This document shows positions 23,854-36,290 of a stretch of DNA of 64,000 bases, piece after piece. Positions within the stretch are counted from its first letter, which is position 1. The number at the start of each line of letters is the position of its first letter. A program made the position numbers and the translations under genes. This stretch comes from Amoeboaphelidium protococcarum (taxonomy: Eukaryota; Aphelidiomycota; Aphelidea), in the NCBI GenBank assembly GCA_023515745.1, contig JALECJ010000022.1, forward strand, positions 62,001-126,000, in the 5' to 3' direction. The notes beneath the pieces were generated by a model, which saw nothing but the letters and a program-made list of their open reading frames with translations, ran no database searches and was not told the origin of the DNA.

Positions 23854-26800
23854 ATGGATGGTTCAGTTTATATAAACAATGATGCTTTTGCTGTTTACTC
23901 TTAGAAATAGTAGTCATAAGCTGCGGTATTTGAAGGAATTAAATATTAATCTTGGCGATTCCTCTGCAGTTCTATTCATTATCTATCTCATAAAAGCGTC
24001 CATTGTCATGATAATGGGATGACTTTTCGGGATGCTGCTGTATGCGTGTCTCATTTGTGTATTGCTTTAGAGTTGCCTGATAAATAAAAGAATTTGAATC
24101 TAGACAAAAGATTAAAATATCATTATAAAGGTTCTTGTTACTTAGATTGGCAGTTTATCAGTTCTGATGAGTTGTAAATGCGCATTGTTTCATCTGATGG
24201 TACGCTGTAGATTGCTTAAATTTCGATTAAATCTCTGCCAGATTGGAAAAAGTAAAAGGTGAATGCCTTCAAGTTACTGTGTGATAGAAATTGGATTGAG
24301 TAGTTTTAGTTTAAAGTTTAAGATATTTTATTGAATTCCACCAATGGCGAACTCAGGTTGTTCTTGAATGTTCATCCTGTGGTAGACACCAATGTTGATG
24401 GCGTGATATAGATTGGTTTCTTGGCATGTCGATTACTCTATCAAGACCATGAATTTGCTGCTTATAGTTTAAGTAATAGATCAAAGTAGAAGGATATTAA
24501 TGTTGAACGGTTTATCAGAGATATCTAACCATCTACTGCTGATGATTCGGTGAATGATGTACTTTAGCACGATGAAATGGAGACTTCTCTGCTGGACTTT
24601 TAAAAGCGCTCGCTGCAATGGATGCTGAGTAGGGAATTGGTCGCTGTTGACGACGATGGTCAGGTACAATAAAAAAAGCAGCTTATCGCGGACTATTCCT
24701 GGTGTCAGTATAACAATGCGTTTGTGTAAATGTAAAGTGGTATTGTTTCTATCAGTGGACGTCCTTAATGTGATTGTACAAAGTTTGGCGTTGGTGGAAT
24801 TTTGGCTGAAGAGATGGGACTCGGTAAGACTATAATCACTCTGGCTCTTGTGCTCTGGCATAGAAGACCTGATGAAGGCGTGGAATAAGTGAATGCAACC
24901 TCTAATAGTAAAATCTACTCTGGCGCGACTCTGATCTTTGTGCCTTCATAAATCTTGTACTAATGGGTGGAAGAGATTGAGAAGCATACTCCGACACTCA
25001 GATACGCGGTGTATGATGGCATAAAGTCTGATATGTCAGATTAGGATTATGATGAGTATTTGTACCGAATATCCGAGATGGACATTGTGATTGCTTCTTA
25101 TGACAATTGTGGTAGAGATTTGGCTAGAGCGCGTCCTGATAATGCGCGATCTAGGCGGCATGAAAGAAAGTATGATCGACCCAAGACCATCTTCACGGCC
25201 ATCAGTTGGTGGCGTTTGGTTTGTGATGAAGCTCAAATGATTGAGAATTCATACTCTAATGCTGCCGAATTGACAAGTTATATAGAGCGGGTGAATACTT
25301 GGGCTGTTACTGGTACGCCATTCCAGAATCGATAGTCTTCTCTGAATGATTTAAAAGGCGTTTATCGATATCTTGGCTTATAAGATCTATTCAGTGCAGT
25401 CTGTCACGATGAAGACTCTCTTATTGAGGCGACTCGGTTTATAATGCGGAGAAATGCCAAGTCTGCCGTGCAACAGGAACTTCACCTCTCCGATTAGATA
25501 TCCCGTCAGTATATGCTGCATTTTGATGAGATTGAAGCTGCGTATTATGCCTCTCTTATCACTGAATTGAAGAAGCGTAATATCGTTACTGCAAGAAGTT
25601 ATGCTTCTGCGGATAACAGTGATGAGAACATTAACTTTAATGAAAAGAAAGCTAATGAATTGTATGGTTGGGTCTTGCGTTTACGCCAAACTTGTAGCCA
25701 CTACTAAGCGGGAACTCAGAATAAGCGAATATTTGGCGAAACTTACAAGACATTGGATGAAGCCTTGTAGATTATGCTTGAAGGTGAAAGAAGTGAAGTC
25801 TTGAGTATGAAGCGATAGATTGTTGCTTTTAAGGTCCGCTAGGGAATGCTGCATGAAGTGTAGAAGGATTTTAACTCTGCCCTTGAGATCTACTTGCAAT
25901 TGAGTTAGGATGCTGACTCTTAGGTTTAATAGTTGTAATAGGATTTGATGTAATTGAAAGAGTAAAAGGCACGCGAGAAGAGATTGAGACTTGCAGATTA
26001 GAATGACAATGGAGATAATGTTGAAGATTCTTCAGACAGTGAAGCAGAACAGTTTGATGATTTGACTCGATAAAAAGGATAATCTCTTGGTGGTAGATAA
26101 AGTTAGGACTTTTATCATATGACCTAAAAGAGGATGTAGAGCTGGTAAATGTTGAATCATTAAATTCTGTATTGTATAGGCTCTGTCTACTTTTAAAAGT
26201 AGGAATTAGAAATTGATGAGTAACTGAAGAAGGAATCTCATCTACTATCCGATAGCTATTATGATAAAGCTGAAGATCTTCGAAAGGCATTGACTCGCCG
26301 TGCTGAGATTAGGATATAGAAGTAAATAAAGTCTCTTGACTCCTATTAGAACGACAAGTCCATAAGTGATGACAAGGTGGCAGATTAGTTGAATTGCCCA
26401 CCGCCGGTTATTGGTGGTGGATTGTAGACACAACAAGTTTACGCGTATATCCTCATGGTTATCGAATGGTTGGATGATCAGGCTGTACAAATTTAGACAT
26501 TTAGACAAAATTCTATAAAGGGAGCCTGTGATGGTCTTCATCAAAACTATGCTGAGGATGCTGTGAATTAGGACCACGGTCATATGAATCAAGACTTTTA
26601 TGCAGCATGTTTGAGTATAAGGAAGCAGATGGTGTCTGGTATAGTTTCTTTTTCGGATAGATAGATTATGGCGTTGAATGATTCGGTTTAAATGAAGCAG
26701 ATAGATTAACAGGAGGATACATCACCTGGTGTCTCGATTAAGCTACCTGGTGAACTGCAATAACCACTTGAAGTAAATTTGCCTCTTTGCGTCAAGGAAT

Positions 26801-28118
26801 TAAAGTTGTTGAAATAGAGAGTGAACATTGCAGACGAGGAAAGAGAGATAATCAAGCAACTGTTAGACTACATTGCAGATATGCAGTAGACTCAATCGGA
26901 AGTTCTGTAGTTGTTAGAGGGTGAGGCTTCTCAGCTGTCTAAAATTTGGAATCGAAGAATTCAATTCTATAGAAGCTATCTGATTAGGTGGTGCTTCCTG
27001 TAGTCTCTGGCTAAGATGTCGCTCTGAGATGCATAAAATAAATTAATGAAATTGCAATGTAAATGGAATAGGTGAATGATGCCTTGCTTGGTCATCAAAG
27101 CAAGCTGAATTATCTCTAGAATCTTGTTGAATCGTCTTTGACCAATCTTAGTGCTCAATAGTCTGTTGGGAGTGGTGGCAGTGATAGATTGTGTGAAATT
27201 TGCCATGATCAATTGAGTGATGAACTAATGATTGCTCCATGTGGTCATATATTCCACAAGGCGTGCTTATCTACTTGGCTAAAGATCAAGATGCTATGCC
27301 CTCTTTGTAAGCGGCGCGTAATGCTAAGTGAAGTAAAGGAAGTCTCAGATTCCCAGCGATAACTTACATCACTTGGTATTGCGTCTTCTAGCTCAAAGGC
27401 TTCCTAAATCATAGCGATGGATAGTCATGTACGCGACTTATTAGACACTGTCAGGCGAGTGTCATTGAAAGGCTCATTCGGTACAAAAGTCAACATGATA
27501 TCCAAGCACATTAAGCTAATCATAACCGAAAGTCCTGGTCAGAAGATTGTTCTATTTAGTCAGTGGGCAGATATATTGAACTTGTTCTAGACTGCGTTCT
27601 CATAAAATGATATTAAAGGACTCCGATTGGATCCATCACTGCCCAAGAAGTAGAGATCTTTGGCGATTCAGTAATTCAAGGAGGATTACTCTTGTTATGT
27701 CCTAATGTTAAACTCGAGGAGCTAATCTTCTGGACTTACTCTGACGTGTGCCACTCATGTGTTCATTGTTGAACCGAGCCTGAATCTGGCGATGGAGCAG
27801 TAGGCGCTCGCAAGAGTTCACCGCTTGGGTTAGAAGAATGTCACCCACGCGCATTACTACGTTATTAGTGATTCCATTGAAGAAGAGATTTTGCGAATGA
27901 GAGGCAATAGTTAGAGCGGTAGCAGTGTGAAATCTGAGAATGCGCAGAACAACAAAGAGGCTATAGATTAATCAGTAGCTGTGCGTCTTTTATAGAGAGA
28001 ATTGGTACGACTCGATACTTAAGGCCGTGACAGCTCCATTTCCTCATCAAGATCTCAACTAAGTGAAGGACAACGATTACTACGTCTAGCAGCATCAGAA
28101 TCAAGAAATTAGCAATGA
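23854..28118 (+). CDS. SHPRH/Irc20-like SNF2 helicase with RING domain, apparent frameshift
   Basis: About 1,420 residues. Walker A is EEMGLGKT near residue 318; motif Ia has PSQILYQW; the DEAQ box (VCDEAQM, typical of SHPRH) is near 455; VTGTPFQNR follows. A long insertion carries the SHPRH-type HQILYCIGSVYFQ helices. Then come a RING finger (CEICHDQL, CGHIFHKACL, CPLC) and the helicase C lobe with KIVLFSQW and LARVHRLGQKN. Such proteins are E3 ligase/translocases; SHPRH polyubiquitinates PCNA. The frame changes by one base between 26922 and 27027, inside a conserved stretch, so the read sequence either has a real indel, an error or needs recoding. TAR glutamines are very frequent. Confidence 0.88.
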
Positions 28119-28222
28119 AAACATGTATAAATAACAATAACAATTAATTCTAGATCCTCAGTTAAACTCAAGAGATATACTACTTCAGGTGATGTTGTTG
28201 TTGATATAACACATCGACCCAT

Positions 28223-28882
28223 TCAAGCCATGATCGCCGTCAAAATGATCAGCGCCGCAAATACAGCAATACCAACAACGAAAAATGATCCGACAATAAC
28301 ACCAATTACAGTGAGGATAGCCAGGATTGGGTAAATGACAAGCCACTTGATGACTTACCAGATGGCTTTACCCACACCACGTTTCTACAGTTGGCCCGAT
28401 TGATTACTGGCCATCAGAGATCTCTCCTGCTGTTCATACTCGTTAAATTACGCGTCTAGTTCAGAGCACTGAGGATTCTATAAATTCTATTCAGAGGCAC
28501 AAAACTATTTCAACTACTACTTGGCCTACTTAACCAGACCAGCAGATTTTCGAGCTTATCTAAATGAAATCTAATCAACATTAGTATTAGCAGTGCGTTA
28601 ATCCAAAAGGAAACAGAATTCTTCTAATGATACTGCACCATCACCATTCACATCTAGGCCAGATAGCTGCGACTGATCTACTCCATACTGCTACAGCGAC
28701 GATAACTATTGTAATGGTATTAGCTATTGGCCGTTAGCCATGCCATTGAACAGATTTTCACACAGGTCCATCAGCTTCGACTCCCCGCCCATAACAGACA
28801 GCAGTGATCGGCTCTACGCGTCCTATGCACTGCTTAATACTGTCAATACAGCCAGAAGTATGGTCAATACTAGTAATCGCAT
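28223..28882 (-). CDS. Secreted or membrane EF-hand protein
   Basis: 219 residues, intronless. It has a signal peptide (MRLLVLTILLAVLTVLSSA), one canonical EF-hand loop DVNGDGAVSLEEF near the middle, a Q-rich helical part and a C-terminal hydrophobic hairpin (VIYPILAILTVIGVIVG followed by a second hydrophobic run), ending at MA. The EF-hand predicts calcium binding. The family was not recognised. Confidence 0.7.
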
Positions 28883-29186
28883 CCTAATTTTAATAGAAAT
28901 AATCAGTAAATGATAATACAAAATTACTTGATAAATAAAGGGATGAATGACGCGCCATTATTAGGCATTGGAATTCTCAGGGGTATGCTATGTTGAGTAG
29001 ATGTTAAATCGTACCGCACATTCAGTAGAATGCGATGAGTTGCAAAGTAGGGTGTTACTATAGAATTAGAATTTACGCCCAAAAGTATATGATATAAAAG
29101 CAAGATTCAGGAACTATTCTTGAACTTAAAAGTGATTAATAAAATGATTATTATATCCGATATCTTGATCAAAACATTCACAAAGT
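28883..29186. other. Intergenic, nothing recognised
   Basis: About 300 bp, AT-rich, between the promoter of the EF-hand gene and the 3' end of MIC10. One GACGCGCC near 28951 is the only notable element. Confidence 0.5.
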
Positions 29187-29696
29187 TCACAACTTCTTAT
29201 TGCCATGGTCATTAGTGGTGGTAACAGAAGCTTCAGCAGACGGGTGGTGCTCGCCAGTATGAGAAGTCACAAACTACTTGGTGTCTTGAACAGCCTTCAT
29301 AACAGCTTTAACCACGGCGCTCTGCTCAGTCGCTCCTGAGCTAAGTTCTCCTCCACTGCCACCACCACTTGGCACTACCCGCTAGTAAGGCCCCACATTA
29401 AGACGTTGCTCCAGCGACAAGTTTCTACGCAACTCTTCATACGCCATCCCGAGGGAGAATCCTAGAGCAAGTGGAATAGGGAAAAATCTTCTCCTAAACA
29501 GTAATACGCTGCTCACCAAGCCAACTCCAAGTCCAATACCTCCATTCACAATACTCTTGGCAATGAAGATGTCATACGCTCGCTGCACTTGATTCTTATT
29601 TACAAGTTGCTTTTCTGTTGTAGTTGTAGTAGAAGGAATGCTCTTATCCTTGCTCAGATTTTATTATTGCTAATTTTATTACACGGCTGCAGTCAT
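29187..29696 (-). CDS. MIC10: MIC10-like MICOS subunit
   Basis: 169 residues, intronless. Two membrane segments with glycine motifs are visible: GGIGLGVGLVSSVLLF and PLALGFSLGMAYEE, separated by a basic loop FRRRFF, exactly the hairpin of MIC10. Oligomers of this hairpin bend the inner membrane at crista junctions. The N-terminus is Q/T-rich and the C-terminal 70 residues are soluble; both are longer than in yeast MIC10 (97 residues). The frame is open for 109 more codons upstream, but the ATG at 29696 is preferred. Confidence 0.8.
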
Positions 29697-30093
29697 ATTA
29701 ACCTTTGATTCTAATTGATTAAATCGTTATTGAGAACTTTCGGTAAGAGATGAAAAAGGAGATGAGAGAGAGCAGTTGGGCGGTGACGGTTTGATGAAAA
29801 GTCTAGGTATCATAGCTATTTCTGTTTGCAACTACAGCCTATAAGTCAGCTTGCATCGTAGACCAATACCATCCAGCATGCCATAGCTGCTAATATATCT
29901 CAACTCTCTACGACAAGCACTAATCAGGAATCGCGCTCCTCGCGGTCTGAAGACGCCGAATGTAACAGGATATCCTTTATGAGAATATATCGTGATTGAG
30001 ACATGTGAAACTGAGACTGTCATGTCAGAGTAATCTTAAACATTTACTTCTCTTTTCTGTGAAGTATTAAAAGCTTTAGCCGTAATTAATAGA
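29697..30093. promoter_or_regulatory. Divergent promoter between MIC10 and a kinase gene
   Basis: About 400 bp. On the minus strand a frame of 109 codons starting near 30023 runs in frame into MIC10; it contains no recognisable domain and is probably leader. No ACGCGT is present. Confidence 0.4.
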
Positions 30094-31302
30094 ATGCGTA
30101 TCGCACTAAACTATCTTGTTTTATTCACGATTGTCAGTGTATAGAAAGTCTTGTTAGCTAATCCTGCTGCTTCAAACCAACCGCGTGACTGTGATTACAA
30201 CGCATTCAACGCTGCCGTGAAACAGACACCAGACGGTGTTGATGTTGTTACTATGAAAGCCCATTTCCCAGGATGCCTTAGTGAATCAGAATGGAATGAA
30301 GTAAACAAGGAAACACGCTTCTATTACATTGGTAATGTGGAGGCTGTTGCGGCATCTGAGACGGTGGAATGGTACCCATATATTGGTGTTGAAACTGATG
30401 AAGGCGACGTTGAATTAAATCTTGTACCGGGTGACTTTGCCATATTTCGGTATGAAGTGCGCTAAAAGCTAGGCGATGGTCAGTTTTCGAAAGTATACTC
30501 AGCGTTTGATCATAAAGAGCAGCAGTTGGTTGCTCTGAAAATCGCGTATTACGCGGAAGCCATTGATCAACTATAGAATGAGATTGCTATACTAGTAGAC
30601 TTGAATCAGTTGTAGAATGGAGTATCGACCTCCATTGGGAACGACCCCGGGCTTCAATATATAACGCGACTATTGGACATGTTTGTCTGGAAAAGCAGTG
30701 AAGTTGCGGTCTATCCCATCTCGCTGCCAGTGGACTAAGTGCTGCCAGTGGTAAATGCTCACTTATTTAAACAATGGACTTACGGTATCATTATGGCTCT
30801 GAGATACATTCATGCTAAGGGTTATCAACACTGCGATATCAAACCATAAAATCTGTTATTCGATCCTGTCACGTATCAACTAGTAGTCTCCGACCTTGGT
30901 AGCGCTGAAAAGTATGACAACGTAAACGCAAAGGATAGTATCGGCGGCACTTTGGACTATGAGCCTCCAGAAGCCAATTAAAATGTTCTACATGAACGAT
31001 TTGATGTCTATACAATGGGTTTAACGCTGTTTGATCTCGCCGTTCAGACTCATCCATCGCAATAGTATTCGCCGGGAGAAGCGAGACGATTCGGTAGTGG
31101 AGAATTCCTTCAAGATGCGTATGCCATATTGGAGTACTTGCAAGAGAATGTGAAGCCTTAACTATTCTCTTAGAAAGAGTTGGTGCAACTCGCCATTATT
31201 ATTGCCCATTGTATACGACACAATCCTCAGGAGCGTCCATCGTATGATCAGTTGTTGAATGTCGCGTTCACTCAAGGGTTCCTTCAACTTGATGGTAATT
31301 GA
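30094..31302 (+). CDS. Protein kinase with N-terminal signal peptide
   Basis: 402 residues, intronless. It begins with a likely signal peptide (MRIALNYLVLFTIVSV). After a 100-residue unique region comes a kinase domain: LGDGQFSKVYSAFD, LVALKIAYY, the catalytic loop HCDIKPQNLL (Cys for the usual Arg), VSDLGSAEKYD (DLG for DFG), GGTLDYEPPE and RPSYDQLL. The key Lys, Asp and Asn are present, so it may be active. A lumenal or secreted location is inferred from the signal alone. The replaced HRD and DFG residues make a pseudokinase-like regulation possible. Confidence 0.8.
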
Positions 31303-31364
31303 ACCAAGATTCATATAATAATAATTTATTTAATAGGGAGCCGAATCACAAGGCTGGTAATCCC

Positions 31365-31607
31365 ATGGTCCCATATAAAAGTATGGATGGCCCAATACTG
31401 TACCCTTGCGAGCAACAGTGTAAGTGTTACTGTTTGAGTAATCAACGAGTCCATTGTTTCCACTGCACCTGGGACAGCTTTCTCGCGTCCGAATTGATCA
31501 TCCATATTGGCTCCTGCCACAGACAGGCTTCAGCAGTTTAAATGTTCTTGAAACATATAAGAAAATGGCACTTAAAAAGTATGAATATGAAGTAGTATTA
31601 TATTTGA
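31365..31607 (+). CDS. Possible small Cys/His-rich ORF
   Basis: 80 codons from ATG to TGA just after the kinase stop, with CEQQCKCYC, HCFHC and IGSCH that could bind zinc. A strong donor (GTAAGTG) and a CAG acceptor lie inside it, 58 nt apart, so it could instead contain an intron or be a 3' UTR. No family recognised. Confidence 0.25.
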
Positions 31608-31655
31608 AAAGGTAAAGAATGATATATGATACATATATTGATAGTCAGTAATCAG

Positions 31656-33473
31656 TCATGGTTATCGCGAATTTTCTCCAAGTAGAAAGGTGGCAGCCCA
31701 GGTGGCAGCACTGAACAGTGAGCTCATGAATGATGGCTCCTACTATTACTACTACTACTGTTATTACTATTACTATTGTACACGCCGCCGTTCTTGTGGA
31801 ATTTATTGTGCACCTCCCACCTGTACCTTTGTACCGCTTTAGTAAGTTTAATAGCCATGAGAGATGTTAGACGACGAGCTACTATTATTACTTCCTACAG
31901 AGCTACGATGACCATCAATCGCGCTTTTACCAGCGGCAGGTGTATCATGATTAAGTACAAAGTAATCTTCGGAATAATGTCCGCGCATGGAAGGAGCAGT
32001 CCTGGCGTAATCGTCAAATTCCACCACTTCAACCTCTGAACTGAATCGAAGTTTATTCTTCACCACAGCCTACGGGAATGTGAGTTAATTCTACTGGATA
32101 CTGTCCATTTGATCTACTTATTGTACGGTAGTACGTTCACTAAAGGACACGCTTTTATCATCTTACGGCAATGCAGTTTGAAGCTACTTCATCTTTATTT
32201 CATCTATAGTACGACCACTAGCACTTGATGTGGTTAATAGCTAGGTGGACGTTGAAGGAAACTTTCGCGCCAATTTCATATCACTATCCAGCTTGAATCT
32301 CTTCAAATCTTCAATGACCGTCTTATAGGATCCCTTCTTCAGGGCGCTCTTCTTCACGGCTGATGATGAGAAACTGCCAGTAGTGTGCTATTAAGAGTGT
32401 CCAAATTATCTTTGCTGCATCTAGACATCTTTGAGAGGATCTACAAACTATATATTCGGTGTTATACGAGTCTCCACTTGATCGCTATCAGATTGAGAAA
32501 ATGAATCGGACATTGCAGAGTTGACAACATTCTCTTATTAAGGTTTCGTAGCAATTGGAGGCTGTGAACTAACCTGACCACACATCAACACTTGGGAGGT
32601 TGATGATCTTCTATGATGATTACTCTGCGCATCGCCAGCATGATATTCATGACTACCATTACCTTCCACCTGCCTGATCAGTGGCCCATACAACCAAGTT
32701 ATATCTTCATCCTTCTTCCATCGCACGAATTCTGAATCTGGACGGATTTTACCGAGTCTGTACTTGGTCTACAACCACTTTCTCCAAGTGGCATTTTCAA
32801 GACGGATACCTTCTGCGTACTTTTTGTATGAATTCAATGGAGGAGACGCTGTTCTGCGCGGTACAATATCGTCATCATCGTTACTCCGCACCTACTTCTA
32901 TGACATCAGCATTATGGTGGCTGCCTGATCGCCTTGGCTGGTCGACCGCGGCCGAGATTTGTTCCGACGCGACGCGGAATTTGAGCGCCTGATCGATCGT
33001 TATTTAGTTGTGGTAGTAGTATTAGTGGTGGTAGATGACGATGTTGATAATGAGCCACCACCGCCTGGAGAGTTTAATGCTTCATCAGCATCTTTAGCAT
33101 CTATAGTGTGCTTATGAACATTCTTTAGCCTTGTCACCAGGGACCAGCTGCTCTTCAAGTCCGGCTCATTCCATTCATGAGAAAAGTAGTCCACATTGTA
33201 TCCCAAGGCTTGAGCATTTGTGCTCGTTGGGATGTGAGTCGATATCACTGCCACATTGCCAGCGATCATGTTTCCAGCACTATTTCCACGCAGCGAAGAG
33301 CTTCTTTTATCAATTGGAGATGTTTCCTACCGAGACTAAGGTACCATTTATTACGCCGAAAGCTTAACACCATTTAGCTTTGAGTCATCATCGCCGGCTC
33401 TTCTGCTCTCATCGATGCGAGTGCTTGGCGCAGCAGAGACTGAAACAGCAATCTGTATCTATTCCTCAGTCAT
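31656..33473 (-). CDS. Reg1-like PP1 regulatory subunit
   Basis: 605 residues, intronless. VDYFSHEWNEPDLKSSWSLV and, later, RLENATWRKWLQTK with KKDEDITWLYGPL match the DUF1752-type core of fungal Reg1 proteins, which target PP1 (Glc7) to Snf1 in glucose repression. A PP1-docking motif KLRF sits in the block KLRFSSEVEVVEFDDYA. A second KSVSF precedes it. Near the C-terminus there is a 13-residue polyglutamine tract made almost wholly of TAG/TAA. The start MTEEQIQ is the first ATG of a long open frame; ATG at 33269 is an alternative. Confidence 0.75.
31740..31778 (-). repeat. Polyglutamine tract written in TAG/TAA
   Basis: Thirteen consecutive glutamine codons, of which eleven are TAG or TAA and only two CAG/CAA. 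Under the standard code this would be a run of stops; on the plus strand it looks like a TAC/TAT trinucleotide repeat. Confidence 0.85.
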
Positions 33474-33866
33474 GCTATGGCGGATATACAATAATATAAT
33501 GGATAATATGACCGTCAATAATATTCCGACTCTTTTCACTACTATTTAATGATTTAGCAAGATGTCAAGAATAAAGTAATATTAGCAACCAACCAACAAT
33601 TGTTATCTCGAGTTTGTTAAAATTAGCAGCAAAAGTTGCAAAATGGCCGTCGCCTGACTCGTGAGAAACTTTCCACTTCCGATCGATCAAACGGTGATGA
33701 GCGAGAGAAATTGAATTTTGATCTCAGCCTGTTGCGTCGTATGATGGAATAAGAGCTAAAAGTGGGCAAAGATTTGTTTAAATGAATAATAATTTAACTA
33801 AAATGTGCTAATATTCATTCCAAAATTAATTCACTCGCTAATGTGCCACCTTCTTCCGTAAATCGA
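33474..33866. other. Intergenic, nothing recognised
   Basis: AT-rich gap of about 390 bp between the Reg1-like promoter and the 3' end of the first gene of the tandem array. The paralogue tail continues in a different frame here only as shadow. Confidence 0.45.
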
Positions 33867-36290
33867 TCACTATACACGGGCCTTCTTGGCTTTATTCTCA
33901 GCGCGGATGTCTTCAACTCTCTACGACTGTGCGACTTGAGCAGATTCAACCACCTACTAAAATTCTTCAAGCACCTTCTTAACTTTTGAATCGTCAGACA
34001 GTGAAGAAGTGATTTCCAACAATGCACATTTGAACCTTTTGATCTCAATCACACCTCGATTAGACTTGAGACCAGTGACGCGCTCACCAATAACGCTCCA
34101 TAGATTCAAAATTTCAGATTTTAGCTTTTTTGGACTTTTATTCATTTCAATCAGCACTCTCAGATACAGCAAATGCCACATCCAATCATGGTACGCTTTA
34201 GCAGGTAAAGCTTTATAAATCTTGGAATGAGAAGTGTTCATATTCAAAATTTGCACTAATAGCTACTTACAAGCGTTATGAGCATCTTGAGACAAATTCA
34301 AATTATAATTACGATCATACACTAACTTGAGAATACGCGCCATCTCTGGTAATTTAGTCTTTTCAAGACCGTTAATGGCAGCAAGCAACTGATGCGCAAA
34401 TGGATCATAATGTTCTTATTCAAAACCAAGTTGGGTGCAGACTTCCACAGTCATTTTTTGACATAATATTTACAGCTGTTCATTTGACGAGTGCTCCTTG
34501 ACTGCTGCGACTGAGAGAGCAAAGGGAACGCCATCACTTAAATAAGAGGACAACAATGAGCCCAAGGAGCTATAGTCCTTGTTGATAAATAGACGCGCAG
34601 CTTTTGCTGCAATTTCTTCCACATCAAGATACGATTCTTTACCACTCAAATCAGCCAATAATCTTGAGGTTAAATGTGCTGATAAAGATTGAATAGATTC
34701 CAACTATAGGCTTTTAAAGTATGAATGGACCAGATCAAAGCCTCCAAGCTTCTCAATCATATACGTGATTTTACCATACATTTAATCCAATAATTCGGTA
34801 TATTCTTTGACATTCAAAGCAACTGAATTATGTAACTAAGTTCTAGAATCCTGTAGCAATTTCTGCAAGTAGGCAAAACTATCGTCATACTTTCTTGAAA
34901 TAAAGCTTAGCGCATTTGAGAGAGCATACTCTTATTCTTCCAGAGTCAAAACGCCAATCTATCTGAGCATAATATCAATAACTTGCGTGTAACACTTTGG
35001 ATCTTGAAATTAGGACATAATGCAGATAGAGTTCTTTCTAGTCAAAATACTAGAATTGACAATCTCATTCAATAGGCAGTAGTCATGCGGTAAATTATAG
35101 ACAGCGTATAAGCAAAACGGTCCTACAAGAGACACCCCATAAAATTTATCCGTATTTAAACCGCCTTTCATAACTTGGAAGTAAACATTATCAACATTCT
35201 ACAATTCACCATAATAATCAAGGATAGCAATGATAATTTAAAGACCTTCTAATGACGAAACTGAACGAGCAGCAATCTTTAGAAAGCCTTAAATCTCAAC
35301 ATAATCAACAATTGAAAATAGGTTCATAAAGCCGCTGTCCACGCATTTGCGTTCTTGAATGATATACTTTTTCTCTTTGTTCATCTAAACATCCGCTCCA
35401 TCACTTTCACTTGAATCGCATGAAGATAAAACTTCTGCGAACTTCCAATTATAAAAATTGTTAAAGTTTAACTTGAGATACCGAACGATTAAACGGCGAT
35501 AAATCTAATCTGGCAACTAATTGATAGACTAAAGATACTAAGTACAGCCATTGAATTTTGACCAGCTCATTCCTTGACACTCTATCCACAGGTAATCGAT
35601 GAACAACTTGCGACCTTTAGAAGACATTTTGAAGCCGAATAAATCTTCCAATTTCAAAGCATTTTCAGGCATTACCGAGATTTTCGCATCAACCAAACTC
35701 TAAACCAAGTGTAAATGACCACGATCAGCTAAAGCATCACGACAGTAAGGAGTCAGCTCAATCAATCTAACATCATCCTGAAGTGCAGCAATATCCACCA
35801 CTCCATTGTTTTACTTTGCGGTAGACAGAAACGATTTCAATAACCAACAAACTTCATCTTACGCATTACGAGATCCTACAAAACTATTGAGCCTACCATT
35901 GGCATATTCTGATCTAACTTGCCCCCTATTGAACTCTTTAATTACTTCTCGCCACTCTGCATCAGCAACCTCAACGGTCTCAACACGATTTCCAAAGTAT
36001 TAATTTTGTTGATATGGATCATTATCAAGGTACATTGTGCGCAGACAATCGTGCATGAAATACATATAATCCTATCTAGAGTGTAAATTCAAAAATGCAT
36101 GATCTTTAATGCGGAATGCAGCGAGGGGAGGTCCATAATAATGCCAGTACAAATCACGAGTGAACTTCTTTTCCTCCCGCACAAAAGATTGCAGCCACTT
36201 TGTACTCAGAGACAATTCCAGCAAATCTTTCGGGCTTAGATGCTTATGCAAAGATACATCGGGCATGTAAAATAATTGATACAACATCAT
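33867..36290 (-). CDS. Tandem family member 1: F-box-like N-terminus, long helical protein
   Basis: 807 residues, intronless, one open frame. The N-terminus has LSPKDLLELSLSTKWLQSFV, which fits the second half of an F-box, then the family signature FTRDLYWHYYGPPLAAFRIKDH. The remaining 700 residues look alpha-helical with no known domain, and end KKARVQ. If the F-box is real it would dock on Skp1 of an SCF ubiquitin ligase, the rest being a substrate-binding part; this is inference. Its closest relatives are the next two genes. Confidence 0.8.

Noticed and set aside
26922-27027. Euplotes-type +1 frameshifting at stop codons
   Set aside because: That system slips at AAA-TAA/TAG; here TAR is plain glutamine and the needed shift is in the other direction.
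224-28118. Dozens of short standard-code ORFs and apparent pseudogenes
   Set aside because: They are pieces or shadows of long genes once TAA/TAG are read as Gln.
29697-30023. 109-residue N-terminal extension of MIC10
   Set aside because: Open only because TAR is sense; it has no recognisable motif and would bury the usual MIC10 start.
31740-31790. Simple non-coding TAC/TAT microsatellite
   Set aside because: It is in frame within a well-supported gene and encodes polyglutamine.
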